From NCBI GenBank assembly GCA_947449735.1, contig CANFTB010000002.1, forward strand, positions 1 through 64,000: a stretch of 64,000 nucleotides of DNA, read 5' to 3'. Of this stretch, positions 25,943 to 34,387 are shown piece by piece (the first letter of the stretch is position 1; each line of letters opens with the position of its first letter). The notes under the pieces are model-generated. The model was not told the origin of the DNA and searched no databases. It saw only the letters and a list, made by a program, of their open reading frames with translations. The stretch is from Chthoniobacteraceae bacterium (GTDB lineage: Bacteria; Verrucomicrobiota; Verrucomicrobiia; Chthoniobacterales; Chthoniobacteraceae). The position numbers were made by a program, and so were the translations under genes.

Positions 25943-27140
25943 AGAGCAGATCGTCGTTGGCATTGAAATCGGCACCTCCAAGGTGGCTGTTGTGGTTGGC
26001 GATGTCCGCCACGACCAGCCGATTCACATTCTTGGAGTGGGCCTCACTCCCTCCAGAGGTGTGCGCAAGGGGGAGATCGTGGATTTGGAGACCGCATCGC
26101 GCTGCGTGCGGGACGCACTCGCCGAAGCAGAGGCTGCGAGCGAGGTGGACATTCGGTCCGTATATCTCGGGGTCGCAGGCGCGCATGTGAAGTCGTTTCA
26201 AAGCCGGGGTTCGGTGATGATTCCTTCGGACCACGGGGAGGTTTTTCTCGAGCACATTCAACAGGTGCAGGAGGATGCTCGAAAGGTGCAGATTCCTCAG
26301 GACCATTGCTTTCTGCATTCCATCCTGCAGCACTACTACGTTGACGGGCAGGACGAGGTTTTGAACCCGGTGGGCTTGCAGGGGAGCTGCCTGGAAGCTG
26401 ATTTTCAAATTGTGCACGGATCCCAAAAACGCATCGGGAATTCAATCCGCTGCATGCGTGACCTGGGAGTCGAGGTTTCTCAGCCGGCCTTCAATGCGGT
26501 GGCTGCAGCTCAGGTTGTTTTGAATGCCGATCAGAAAAACGCCGGGGTGGTGATGATCGACATGGGTGGGGGCACCACCGACTACATTGCTTATGACCGT
26601 GGCGCAGCCGTTGCTTGCGGCAGTTTGGCGGTGGGCGGAGACCACATCACGAACGATGTCTCTCTCGGGTTGAGGCTTCCGATGGCGCGTGCTGAGTGGT
26701 TGAAGGTTCAGGAGGGCGGGGTGCTTTTGAGCGGTGAGGCTGCGGAAGGAAGGGTGGTGCTAAAGCCCGAAGCGGGTTTTGCGGGATGCGCCGTGGAGCG
26801 CAAAATGCTGAACACCATCATCTCTTGCCGCGTTAGGGAGACATTGAACCTGGTGAAACGGGATCTCGAGGCGGCCAACGCGTTGAGATATCTTGGGGGA
26901 GGTGTATTGCTGACCGGAGGGTGCAGCCTGATTGAAGGAATCGATGAGCTGGCCTCTGATGTTTTTGGCGTTTCAGTGCGCCTGACTCATGCCCATGCGA
27001 TGTCGGGCCCCGCGTCCGCATATGAGAATCCGCAGCTTTCAGCCGCCATTGGTCTGATCAAGTTCGCCCAAACGATGCAGCCCGAGGCTTCCAAGACGAG
27101 TATCAAAAAACTGTTTGGCCGTTTCTGGTCAAGCCGCTGA
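25935..27140 (+). CDS. ftsA: cell division protein FtsA
   Basis: The protein has 401 residues, actin-like ATPase that ties FtsZ to the membrane. Phosphate-1 block is IVVGIEIGTSKVAVVVGD (about 6-23). The 1C/SHS2 region follows (RSVYLGVAGAHVKSFQSRGS). Phosphate-2 block is VVMIDMGGGTTDYIAYDRGA, and the adenosine block is YLGGGVLLTGGCSLIEGIDE. The C terminus (KTSIKKLFGRFWSSR, about 387-401) is a short basic amphipathic helix, the usual membrane-targeting sequence. Start overlaps the ftsQ stop by eight bases, and ftsZ follows 23 bases later, as in the standard ftsQ-ftsA-ftsZ order. Confidence 0.96.
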   Translation: MAKEQIVVGIEIGTSKVAVVVGDVRHDQPIHILGVGLTPSRGVRKGEIVDLETASRCVRDALAEAEAASEVDIRSVYLGVAGAHVKSFQSRGSVMIPSDHGEVFLEHIQQVQEDARKVQIPQDHCFLHSILQHYYVDGQDEVLNPVGLQGSCLEADFQIVHGSQKRIGNSIRCMRDLGVEVSQPAFNAVAAAQVVLNADQKNAGVVMIDMGGGTTDYIAYDRGAAVACGSLAVGGDHITNDVSLGLRLPMARAEWLKVQEGGVLLSGEAAEGRVVLKPEAGFAGCAVERKMLNTIISCRVRETLNLVKRDLEAANALRYLGGGVLLTGGCSLIEGIDELASDVFGVSVRLTHAHAMSGPASAYENPQLSAAIGLIKFAQTMQPEASKTSIKKLFGRFWSSR

Positions 27141-27163
27141 GGATAAATCAATTAGGTTTAAAG

Positions 27164-28840
27164 ATGATTGAAATTACGAGATCCTATGAGGCCCACTCTG
27201 AGTGGCGTGTAAAGGCCGTGGGCATAGGCGGCGCCGGTACGCACGCTGTCGACCGGCTCACCCGGGACGGCTTTTCGAATGTCGAGTTGATCGCTGCTAA
27301 CACAGACTTGAGAGCCCTTTCGAGCTGCGTGACTGCCGACCGGATTGTGCTTGGCCAGGCGCTCACCCGTGGACTGGGAGCCGGAGGAGACCCGGATCTT
27401 GGCAGGGCCGCGGCGCTGGAAAGCATCGCACAGGTGGGAGAGCGTCTGATGGGTGCCTCTCTGGTCCTGCTGCTGGTCGGCTTGGGAGGAGGCACAGGGT
27501 CTGGAGCAGCGCCTTGTATCGCTCAGATCGCCCGTGAGCAGGGATCTCAAGTGGCTGTTCTGGCGACGCTGCCTTTTTCTTTTGAAGGACGCAGGAGGAG
27601 AGAGCAGGCGTTGGAGGCGCTTGAGGCGCTTCGGGAGCAGGCGGATCTGGTGATTTGTTTCGAGAATGACCGGATGCCATCCGTCACGGATCCTTCATCT
27701 GGAATCGAGGACGCCTTCGCCGCCGTCGACAGTCTTCTCGCGCAGTCCTTGCGCGCCCTAGTCGCCATGACTCGCCGGCGCAACGTGATGCACAGCGGGT
27801 TGGACGAGATTGCAGCGACGGTCTCGGAGCGCGGTTCCTCGGCGTTGTTCGGCTATGGAATTGCAGAGGGGGAGGAGCGTGCCCGCGCCGCGTTGATGCA
27901 GGCATTTTCAAACCCGCTGCTGGATGCCGGTGGAGCGCTGCAGTCAGTCTCCCGTCTCTGGGTTTATATCGCCGGGGGCCCCGATGTGCGGTGGTCTGAA
28001 GTCCAGACGTTGATGGGCGAGTTGACCGAGCGCACGCCGTCCGAGGTCAGGCTGTATTTTGGAGCTGCTGTGGACCCCAGTTTGGCTGGCTCTATTTCGG
28101 TGACTTTGCTGGCAGGCCTTCCTGGGTTTCCGACTGGAGTGGAGGCCCCTGTCAGTCATTCTAGAGCCGTCACCCAAAAATCCTTTCCAGCCGCTCCTGA
28201 GCCTTCCTGGATGGCCGCCGCGCCGACTCCGGGTCCAGTTGGGGCGCCACCAGACGAGCACCCCGAATCGCATGCGGTCGGGCATCAGGAGTTCAGTGAG
28301 CCGGTCGCGGCTCAGCAGTCCGAACATTTTGCTCAATCACAGCCCGATCCGGAACCGGATGTGGTGGAAAATCAAGAGACTCTTCAACAGGCACCTGCAG
28401 TTCCGGTTCGCCAGACGCCTGTCCCTCCGTATGAACTCTCCAAGGAACGCCGCCGGGAGGCGGCGATTCTGGCGAGCGCGCAGCAGGAACTGCAGCAGGC
28501 TTCGGATGCTTATCCCGATGAATCCATTCTTGTTGTGGATTCGCTGACGCGGCCATCTGAGGAGGAGCTTTTGTTTCCAAGCGCTTCCCCAGCCGCGCCT
28601 GCTCCAGAGCCGCAGCTCGAATTGCGCCATGCCGAGCCTGAGTCAATCGCTGCTCCGGAAGCGGATACGCTCGCGAACCGAGAGGGGGCTGTCCGTCGTG
28701 CCAAGGACAATGTTCAGGAGCAGATGCGCTTCGAGGCTCCTAACCGAGGCGGAAGGTTTGAAAAAACGGATCCCACCATTGTGGACGGCGAGGATCTGGA
28801 TGTTCCGACCTTCATGCGGCAGCGATTGCCTCTGGAGTAG
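27164..28840 (+). CDS. ftsZ: divergent cell division GTPase FtsZ with altered T7 loop
   Basis: The protein has 558 residues; most FtsZ proteins are 350-450. The GTP-binding half is recognisable: VKAVGIGGAGTHAVDRL (about 16-32), NTDLRAL (46-52), ALTRGLGAGGDPDLGRAA (66-83), tubulin signature GGGTGSG (108-114). The T7 synergy loop, usually near NxDFAD, here reads RRRNVMHSGLDEIAATV (about 204-220): by position the two catalytic Asp are replaced by Gly212 and Glu215, although D214 lies beside them. A long Pro/Glu/Gln-rich linker (about 320-540) ends in LDVPTFMRQRLPLE, a good match for the C-terminal peptide that binds FtsA. Position after ftsA supports the call. GTP hydrolysis may be altered; whether it still polymerises cannot be read from sequence. 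Confidence 0.93.
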   Translation: MIEITRSYEAHSEWRVKAVGIGGAGTHAVDRLTRDGFSNVELIAANTDLRALSSCVTADRIVLGQALTRGLGAGGDPDLGRAAALESIAQVGERLMGASLVLLLVGLGGGTGSGAAPCIAQIAREQGSQVAVLATLPFSFEGRRRREQALEALEALREQADLVICFENDRMPSVTDPSSGIEDAFAAVDSLLAQSLRALVAMTRRRNVMHSGLDEIAATVSERGSSALFGYGIAEGEERARAALMQAFSNPLLDAGGALQSVSRLWVYIAGGPDVRWSEVQTLMGELTERTPSEVRLYFGAAVDPSLAGSISVTLLAGLPGFPTGVEAPVSHSRAVTQKSFPAAPEPSWMAAAPTPGPVGAPPDEHPESHAVGHQEFSEPVAAQQSEHFAQSQPDPEPDVVENQETLQQAPAVPVRQTPVPPYELSKERRREAAILASAQQELQQASDAYPDESILVVDSLTRPSEEELLFPSASPAAPAPEPQLELRHAEPESIAAPEADTLANREGAVRRAKDNVQEQMRFEAPNRGGRFEKTDPTIVDGEDLDVPTFMRQRLPLE

Positions 28841-29012
28841 GGACTTGAGGCGTTTGAAAAGGGGGGGGGCTTGCGAGCCTTGAGGCCTGCCGCAGTAGCG
28901 GCAATCCTTCCCTTCGTCAGCAAAAGTGCAAAAAACTTTTAAAAAGGGTTGCACTGCGGCGTTTCTTAGGATGAACTTTGAACACCCCCAGAGATTGTTC
29001 CCCCTAAGTACA

Positions 29013-29042
29013 GTCTCCCCAGACTAAAGTGTCTCCCCAGAC
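29013..29042. repeat. GTCTCCCCAGAC direct repeat, two copies 18 bp apart
   Basis: The identical 12-mers lie at 29013-29024 and 29031-29042. Each is itself a small inverted repeat (GTCT, CCCC loop, AGAC). They lie just before the terminator stem that closes the dcw region. A protein-binding site is possible; function unknown. Confidence 0.7.
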
Positions 29043-29048
29043 AACAGA

Positions 29049-29092
29049 GAACGCCTCTCCTGCGTAAGCCGGAGAGGCGTTCTTCCGTTTTA
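29049..29092 (+). terminator. strong hairpin terminator after ftsZ
   Basis: GAACGCCTCTCC (29049-29060) pairs perfectly with GGAGAGGCGTTC (29071-29082) across a 10-base loop, followed by TTCCGTTTTA. The 12-base GC-rich stem and T-rich tail fit a Rho-independent terminator. It would end transcription of the dcw cluster before pdxH, or of a short transcript in the gap. Confidence 0.8.
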
Positions 29093-29148
29093 AACGGTGC
29101 CGCAACTGCTGTGCCCGGCAACGCTATCAGGCGAGGTTGTAGGGATCG

Positions 29149-29853
29149 GTGCCTGCGGAGGAGAGCTTGGCGTCAACGCCTGAGCTGGTAGACTGGCTCA
29201 TGGCACTTTCACCTCAGGCTCTTGCGGCACTCCGGCAGGATTATTCCCAGCGCGGACTCGATCTCTCAGAATTGGACGCGGATCCTTTGGTTCAGTTTCA
29301 GGCCTGGTTGAAGGAGGCTCATCAAGCCGAGATTCTTGAACCGAATGCGATGGTTCTGGCCACGGTGGACGCTTCCGGCCAGCCGTGGAGCCGCACCGTT
29401 CTGCTCAAGGCGTGCGACTCGAGGGGGTTTGTTTTTTTCACCAATTATCAGGGAGCGAAGGCCGCACACTTTGAGGCCAATCCCCGCGCTGCATTGACTT
29501 TCTGGTGGGGCGGACTCGAGCGGCAGGTGAACATCACCGGACGGGTGTCGAAAACCTCGGCTCAGGAGAGCGAGAGTTACTTTGCGTCGAGGCCCCTGGC
29601 CAGCCAGTTGGGCGCGTGGGCATCGCCCCAAAGCAGCGTCCTGCCGGAGAGGCATTCTTTGGAGCAGGCCTTTGAAACTCAAAAGTTGCGTTACGAGGGC
29701 CAGGTTGTGCCGCGCCCAGAGCACTGGGGGGGATACCTGCTGGAGCCAGCTACCATCGAGTTCTGGCAGGGGCGCCGCAGCCGGCTTCACGACCGCCTGC
29801 GTTACGCCCGCAGCGATGAGGGAGGATGGCAAATTAGCCGTCTGGCGCCGTAA
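29149..29853 (+). CDS. pdxH: pyridoxamine 5'-phosphate oxidase PdxH
   Basis: Up to 234 residues, counted from a GTG at 29149. An ATG at 29200 (MALSPQALAALRQDY) is also good and would match the usual family start more closely. The enzyme uses FMN to oxidise pyridoxine or pyridoxamine phosphate to pyridoxal phosphate. Family blocks in order: LSELDADPLVQFQAWLKEA, EPNAMVLATVDASGQPWSRT, VLLKACDSRGFVFFTNYQG, then RAALTFWWGGLERQVNITGR, SYFASRPLASQLGAWASPQS, and the PLP/FMN end RPEHWGGYLLEPATIEFWQG with SRLHDRLRY. It is convergent with nadA (34-base gap). Confidence 0.95.
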   Translation: MPAEESLASTPELVDWLMALSPQALAALRQDYSQRGLDLSELDADPLVQFQAWLKEAHQAEILEPNAMVLATVDASGQPWSRTVLLKACDSRGFVFFTNYQGAKAAHFEANPRAALTFWWGGLERQVNITGRVSKTSAQESESYFASRPLASQLGAWASPQSSVLPERHSLEQAFETQKLRYEGQVVPRPEHWGGYLLEPATIEFWQGRRSRLHDRLRYARSDEGGWQISRLAP

Positions 29854-29887
29854 CCTGTCGCCTGCTTCTGAGTGCCTTGCGCCGCGG

Positions 29888-30826
29888 CTAGGCGCTCCAG
29901 TCCAACATTTGGCGGATGGGCAGTTCTGCTCTGGCGCGCACTTTTTCCGGCAATTCGATGGCCGGTGACAGCGTAAAGAGGGCGTCCCGGAGTTTTTCAA
30001 GAGTGTTGCGCTTCATGAAGCGGCAGTCGGCGCAAGCGCATGCGTCCGTGGGGCCGGGGATGAAGGTTTTTTCGGGCATTTCTCGGCGAAGCCTGTGCAG
30101 CATGCCTGATTCCGTTACAATAACGAACGAGGGGGAGGGATGGTTCCGACAGAAGGAAATCATCTTTTCCGTCGAACAAACCTCGTCGGCAAGCATTCTC
30201 ACAGCGGTGGTGCATTCCGGATGCGCAACGACCGGGGAATCCGGATATTCAGCCCGGATGCGCTGGATGCTTTGCCGGGTGAATTCCACGTGCACATAGC
30301 ACGCCCCTTTCCAAAGCTCCATGGGACGGCCCGTTTGTTCCATGACCCACTGGCCCAGGTTTTGATCGGGGACAAAAAGCAGATTTCGGTTAGAGGGGGC
30401 GTTATTCACAATCTTAACCGCATTTCCGCTGGTGCAAATCACGTCAGAGAGTGCCTTCACTCCAGCCGAGCAGTTGATGTAGGCGATGACGTAGTAATTT
30501 TTGTCCGCGTGATCTTTGAGGTAGTTTTCAAGCGCATCCGCGGGGCAGGAGTCGGAAAGGGAGCAGCCCGCGTCGAGGTCCGGCAGGATGACAGTTTTCG
30601 CCGGGTTCAGAATTTTGGCGGTTTCAGCCATGAAATGCACTCCGCAGAAGGCAATCACATCCGCGCTGGTTTCCGCAGCTTGGATGGAAAGACCGAGTGA
30701 ATCGCCGACGAAGTCCGCCACTTCCTGGATCTCTTTGACCTGGTAGTTGTGAGCGAGAATGACGGCGTTCTTTGCCTTCTTCAGCGCCAAGATTTCCTCC
30801 ACCAAATCAACTCCAAGTGCGTTCAT
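29888..30826 (-). CDS. nadA: quinolinate synthase NadA
   Basis: The protein has 312 residues. It condenses iminoaspartate with dihydroxyacetone phosphate to quinolinate in de novo NAD synthesis and carries an oxygen-sensitive [4Fe-4S] cluster. Start block VILAHNYQVKEIQEVADFVG (about 22-41), then FCGVHFMAETAKILNPAKTV and LPDLDAGCSLSD (C88). Other cluster Cys lie in LWKGACYVHVEF (about 175) and in the late CACADCRFMK block (about 265-270). HPECTTAVRMLADEV and STEKMISFC are also typical. No nadB or nadC is nearby. It is divergent from the thioredoxin-like gene (126-base gap, no clear boxes). Confidence 0.96.
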   Translation of the reverse strand: MNALGVDLVEEILALKKAKNAVILAHNYQVKEIQEVADFVGDSLGLSIQAAETSADVIAFCGVHFMAETAKILNPAKTVILPDLDAGCSLSDSCPADALENYLKDHADKNYYVIAYINCSAGVKALSDVICTSGNAVKIVNNAPSNRNLLFVPDQNLGQWVMEQTGRPMELWKGACYVHVEFTRQSIQRIRAEYPDSPVVAHPECTTAVRMLADEVCSTEKMISFCRNHPSPSFVIVTESGMLHRLRREMPEKTFIPGPTDACACADCRFMKRNTLEKLRDALFTLSPAIELPEKVRARAELPIRQMLDWSA

Positions 30827-30952
30827 TTTTGAAATATCTCACAGGATTTCAGTTCGTTCAATACGCCTGCAACGTGCAGGGAGGGCGTTTTACGCGCGCT
30901 TTTCTTATAAAAGCGGCTTGTACAGATGTCCCAAAAGGGATGATTTCAAAGT

Positions 30953-31867
30953 ATGAAATCCCCCGTTTTGGCTGCGTTTGCTCTTTCGGCGTCCTTTTGC
31001 ATTTCTTCCTTCGCTGCCGAGGGCTGGTTGACAGATTTTGAGAAAGCCAAGGAACAGGCCGCGACAGAGAAAAAGGCGTTGCTCATGGATTTCACCGGAT
31101 CCGACTGGTGCACCTGGTGCATCCGTTTGCGGAAAGAGGTCTTCGACACCGAGGTTTTCAAAGCAGCCGCACCCAAGTCGTTTGTGCTTCTCGAACTCGA
31201 CTACCCGCAGGATCAGTCAAAGGTTACTGACGCCGTTCGTAAACAAAACGAAGGACTGCAGGCAAAGTACGCGATCCGCGGCTATCCGACGATCCTGCTG
31301 GCAGACGCCACCGGGCGTCCATTTGCCAAGACGGGATACGAAAAGGGCGGCCCCGAGGTGTATGTGAAGCAGCTTGAAGAGCTGCGCGCCAACCTCGGCA
31401 AACGGGACGCAGCCTTCACCAAGGCGCAGGGACTCGGCGGCATGGAAAAGGCCAAGGCTCTTAAGGAAGGGCTGGATGTGGTTCCCGAGGAGATGGTCGC
31501 GGCCCACTACAAGTCCACTTTGGATGAAATTCGGGCTCTCGATACCGCGGACAGCCTCGGGGTCGACGGCAAGTTTGGTTTCGTTCAAGTGCTTGATGAA
31601 CTGAAAGAGACGCTCAAACAGGCTGCCCCCAAGGGCGGCGAGGCGCTCAGGGCGGAGGCCGACCGGTTTGTTGCCTCACGACCCAAGCTCGTCGCCAAAC
31701 AGAAGCAGCAGGCTCTTTTGAGTGTGCTTAACTTTTTGATGCCGCCGAAGGACAATGCCGTCGCGCTTAAGTTGGCTGAGGACGTCAAGGCGCTGGACGA
31801 GGCTTCGGAAGAGGGCAAGATGGCCGAAAGCATTCGGGCGCAGGTGGTCAAAATGATGGCCAAGTAG
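30953..31867 (+). CDS. exported thioredoxin-fold protein
   Basis: The protein has 304 residues. Residues 1-22 form a signal peptide (MKSPVLAAFALSASFCISSF, cleavage near FAA-EG). A thioredoxin-like domain follows (about 25-150): AEGWLTDFEKAKEQAATEK then ALLMDFTGSDWCTWCIRLRK with C53-x-x-C56, and later KYAIRGYPTILLADATGRPF holding the cis-Pro. The C-terminal half (about 160-304) is helical and charged and resembles no family I know. It is likely a periplasmic disulfide or redox protein in the same broad group as DUF255/thioredoxin_7 proteins. A weak purine stretch precedes the ATG. Confidence 0.85.
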   Translation: MKSPVLAAFALSASFCISSFAAEGWLTDFEKAKEQAATEKKALLMDFTGSDWCTWCIRLRKEVFDTEVFKAAAPKSFVLLELDYPQDQSKVTDAVRKQNEGLQAKYAIRGYPTILLADATGRPFAKTGYEKGGPEVYVKQLEELRANLGKRDAAFTKAQGLGGMEKAKALKEGLDVVPEEMVAAHYKSTLDEIRALDTADSLGVDGKFGFVQVLDELKETLKQAAPKGGEALRAEADRFVASRPKLVAKQKQQALLSVLNFLMPPKDNAVALKLAEDVKALDEASEEGKMAESIRAQVVKMMAK

Positions 31868-31973
31868 CCGTGTCGCTGCTTTCCAAGGCGATCTTGGACT
31901 AAGATGCTTGTCAGAATCGGTTCCGTTGGTATGTTCCCGAGCCCGTGCTTCAACTGTTGAACTGATCCTCGCA

Positions 31974-32435
31974 ATGACACTCGCCAACTTACTCTCGGTT
32001 GACCAGATCATCCCCGAGATGCAGGCGGCGGACCGGTGGTCTGCCATCCGCGAACTAGTGGATCTTTTAGTCACCCGCGGCCAGATCGCCCCGGAGGACA
32101 AGAGGGAGGTGCTTGATGCTCTGGAGTCCCGAGAGCACACCATGAGCACGGGAATAGGCTTTGGCATTGCGATACCGCATGCTTCTTCCAGCAAGGTGCC
32201 TCATGTGGTGGCCGCGTTTGGACGGTCCACCACAGGCATTGAGTTCGGCGCGCTAGACCATGCGCCGGTGCGTTTTTTGGTGATGTTTGTCGTTCCCAAA
32301 GACCAGTTTCAAATCCATCTCAGAACGCTTGCCGCCATCGCAAAGTTTTTAAACGACCGGGGTGTCCGCGAAAGACTGGCCTCCGCGGATTCCGCCGCGC
32401 AAATCCTGGACGTATTCCGCGCCCCGGGACGTTAA
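31974..32435 (+). CDS. PTS EIIA component (fructose/nitrogen type, PtsN-like)
   Basis: The protein has 153 residues from the ATG at 31974. A TTG-initiated extension to 31908 adds a poor sequence and is rejected. It has the EIIA type 2 fold: LANLLSVDQIIPEMQAAD start, REVLDALESREHTMSTGIG, and the phosphorylated His in GIGFGIAIPHASSSKVPHV (H69). VRFLVMFVVPKDQFQIHLRT closes the fold. Without EIIB/EIIC genes beside it, a regulatory EIIA-Ntr-like role is more likely than sugar transport, which is inference. A hairpin pair follows its stop codon. Confidence 0.9.
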   Translation: MTLANLLSVDQIIPEMQAADRWSAIRELVDLLVTRGQIAPEDKREVLDALESREHTMSTGIGFGIAIPHASSSKVPHVVAAFGRSTTGIEFGALDHAPVRFLVMFVVPKDQFQIHLRTLAAIAKFLNDRGVRERLASADSAAQILDVFRAPGR

Positions 32436-32436
32436 T

Positions 32437-32468
32437 CGCACGGAACACCGAACCGTGCGGGTGTTCCG
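32437..32468 (+). promoter_or_regulatory. two overlapping, mutually exclusive hairpins between EIIA gene and argS
   Basis: CGCACGG (32437-32443) can pair with CCGTGCG (32453-32459). CGGAACACC (32441-32449) can pair with GGTGTTCCG (32460-32468). Both are perfect stems that share bases 32441-32443, so only one can form at once. They start two bases after the EIIA stop and lie about 77 bases before argS. There is no U-run after the second stem. This could be a terminator, an attenuator-like switch, or both; evidence is only the pairing. Confidence 0.5.
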
Positions 32469-32544
32469 CAGGGGAGGTCTTTGAGTGCCTTTCCAAGGTT
32501 CGCCTCGCGGCTGAGGACGCCACCCTTTCTAATCCTTTTGTTTT

Positions 32545-34308
32545 ATGGAAACGATTCCCTCATTGCTGCAGCATCGCCTGCTCGCCGCGATTGACGATCC
32601 GGGCGATGCCGTGCTTGGTATCACTCAGACCTCCGATCCGCGCTTTGGCGATTATCAGGCAAACGCCGCCATGGTGCTGGCCAAACAGCGCAAGGCCAAC
32701 CCGCGGGCTCTTGCGCAGCAAATTCTCGACCGCTTGCAGGTCGATGATATCTGCAGTGCTGTTGAGATCGCCGGGGCGGGATTTTTAAACTTCAGGCTGC
32801 GGTCTGAATGGGTTCAGGCCCGGGTGGAAAGCATGCGCGGAGACGAACGGTTGGGGGTGCCCGCACCTTCCAAACCGCGCTGCCTGGTGTTCGACTTCTC
32901 CTCGCCCAACGTGGCAAAGCCGATGCACGTGGGCCACATCCGGTCCACTATTTTGGGGGACTCACTCGCCCGTGTCGCGGAGTTTATTGGACACAAGGTT
33001 GTCCGCGACAATCATATCGGAGATTGGGGCACGCAGTTCGGGATGCTTCTTCTCGCGTGGAAAACGATTCTCATTCCGTCCGCGCTGGAAGCCGATCCTT
33101 TGCTCGAAATGGAGCGGATGTACAAAGACGTCAGCGCCCGATGCAAGGAAGACGCTTCCGTTCTCGAAGCCGCCCGCCATGAACTCGTCAAACTTCAGGC
33201 CGGCGACGCCGAAAACCTGGCTCTGTGGAAGGAAATGATCCGGCTGTCCCAGTCCCAGTTTGACTCAATCTATGGCCGTTTGGGAGTGCGGTTCGACGTC
33301 ACGCTCGGAGAGAGCTTTTACAATGAGCGCCTGAAACCCGTTGTTGAAGAGCTCCTCGCAAAGGGCATTGCACGTGAAAGCGATGGTGCCGCGTGTGTCT
33401 TCTCAGACGGAGTGGAGCCCAAGGAGCAGGATCCTTTTTTGATCAAGGACAAGGAGGGTTGGCGCGACAACCCGGCCATGGTGCTCAAGAGCGACGGCGC
33501 CGCAAACTACACCACGACGGACCTCGCCACCTTGCAGTACCGGCTGGAAACATGGCATCCCGACGAAATTGCCTACGTGACCGACGGCCGCCAGCAATTG
33601 CATTTCCGCCAGATGTTCGCCGTGTTCCGCCGCTGGCTGCCCGAGGCGGCCGCTTCGGTAAAACTGTCGCACGTGTGGTTCGGTTCGATCCTTGGGGACG
33701 ACGGCAAGCCGTTTAAAACACGTTCGGGCGAAACGATCCGCCTCGCGGACCTGCTGGATGAGGCTCAGGAGCGCTCCTTTGCGCAGGTGTCGGAACGCAA
33801 TCCTGCGCTGTCAGTTGAAGAACAGCGTGAGATTGCGCGGGTGATCGGCATCGGGGCGGTCAAATACGCGGATCTTCTTCCGCACCGTCAGGGGGACTAT
33901 GTGTTTTCGTGGGACAGGATGCTGAGCTTTCAAGGCAACACCGCGCCTTACCTGCAAAACGCCTATGTGCGGATCCGTTCGATCTTCCGCAAGCTTGCCG
34001 AGGCCGGCGTGGAATGGGCTGGCGGCGGGCAAATCCTTCTGGAGCATCCTGCCGAGATCGCTCTGGGCAAAAGGCTTTTGGAGTTTGGCGAGGTGCTTCC
34101 GATGGTGCTTGAAGACCACCGCCCGAACACCCTGGCGAACTATCTTTACGAACTGGCAAACACGTTCCACTCATTTTACGAAGCCTGTCCTGTGTTGAAG
34201 TCCGAGGGCGCTCAAAAAGCCAGCCGGCTTGAACTTTGCGAACTGTCTGCGCGGCTGTTGAAAACCGGGCTCGGTCTTCTCGGAATCGAGGTTCCGGAGC
34301 GCATGTAA
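32545..34308 (+). CDS. argS: arginyl-tRNA synthetase
   Basis: The protein has 587 residues, a class I synthetase that charges tRNA-Arg. The N-terminal Add-1 domain (RFGDYQANAAMVLAKQRKAN) is followed by the catalytic core with FDFSSPNVAKPMHVGHIRST, where HVGH is the HIGH motif (about 129-132). RDNHIGDWGTQFGMLL is typical. The usual KMSKS position is replaced by KPFKTRSGETIRLADLLDEA, normal for many ArgS. The anticodon-binding helical domain closes with NTLANYLYELANTFHSFYEA. It is followed by a bidirectional terminator. Confidence 0.97.
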   Translation: METIPSLLQHRLLAAIDDPGDAVLGITQTSDPRFGDYQANAAMVLAKQRKANPRALAQQILDRLQVDDICSAVEIAGAGFLNFRLRSEWVQARVESMRGDERLGVPAPSKPRCLVFDFSSPNVAKPMHVGHIRSTILGDSLARVAEFIGHKVVRDNHIGDWGTQFGMLLLAWKTILIPSALEADPLLEMERMYKDVSARCKEDASVLEAARHELVKLQAGDAENLALWKEMIRLSQSQFDSIYGRLGVRFDVTLGESFYNERLKPVVEELLAKGIARESDGAACVFSDGVEPKEQDPFLIKDKEGWRDNPAMVLKSDGAANYTTTDLATLQYRLETWHPDEIAYVTDGRQQLHFRQMFAVFRRWLPEAAASVKLSHVWFGSILGDDGKPFKTRSGETIRLADLLDEAQERSFAQVSERNPALSVEEQREIARVIGIGAVKYADLLPHRQGDYVFSWDRMLSFQGNTAPYLQNAYVRIRSIFRKLAEAGVEWAGGGQILLEHPAEIALGKRLLEFGEVLPMVLEDHRPNTLANYLYELANTFHSFYEACPVLKSEGAQKASRLELCELSARLLKTGLGLLGIEVPERM

Positions 34309-34335
34309 ATGGTCGCGAGAGCGTTGTAGAAAACA

Positions 34336-34362
34336 AAAAGCCCCGGGAGTGCCGGGGCTTTT
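34336..34362. terminator. bidirectional terminator between argS and the isomerase-like gene
   Basis: AAAAGCCCCGG (34336-34346) pairs perfectly with CCGGGGCTTTT (34352-34362) across a 5-base loop. The stem carries an A-run on one side and a T-run on the other, so it can end transcription of argS (+) and of the 34388-35419 gene (-). Confidence 0.9.
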
Positions 34363-34387
34363 GAGTTAATGTAAGTGGATCGGCGGC

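Larger units (their letters stand above)
28841..29148 (+). other. intergenic region after ftsZ
   Basis: This 308-base stretch follows ftsZ. It contains a run of nine G at 28861-28869, an AT-rich patch (28921-28948), two copies of GTCTCCCCAGAC (29013-29024 and 29031-29042) and a strong hairpin (29049-29082). No protein gene is evident. A short transcript ending at the hairpin is possible but unsupported. Confidence 0.6.

Noticed and set aside
27776..27823. FtsZ T7 change explained as a frameshift
   Set aside because: The frame before and after the loop is in register with FtsZ motifs and the C-terminal peptide, so a local frameshift is unlikely.
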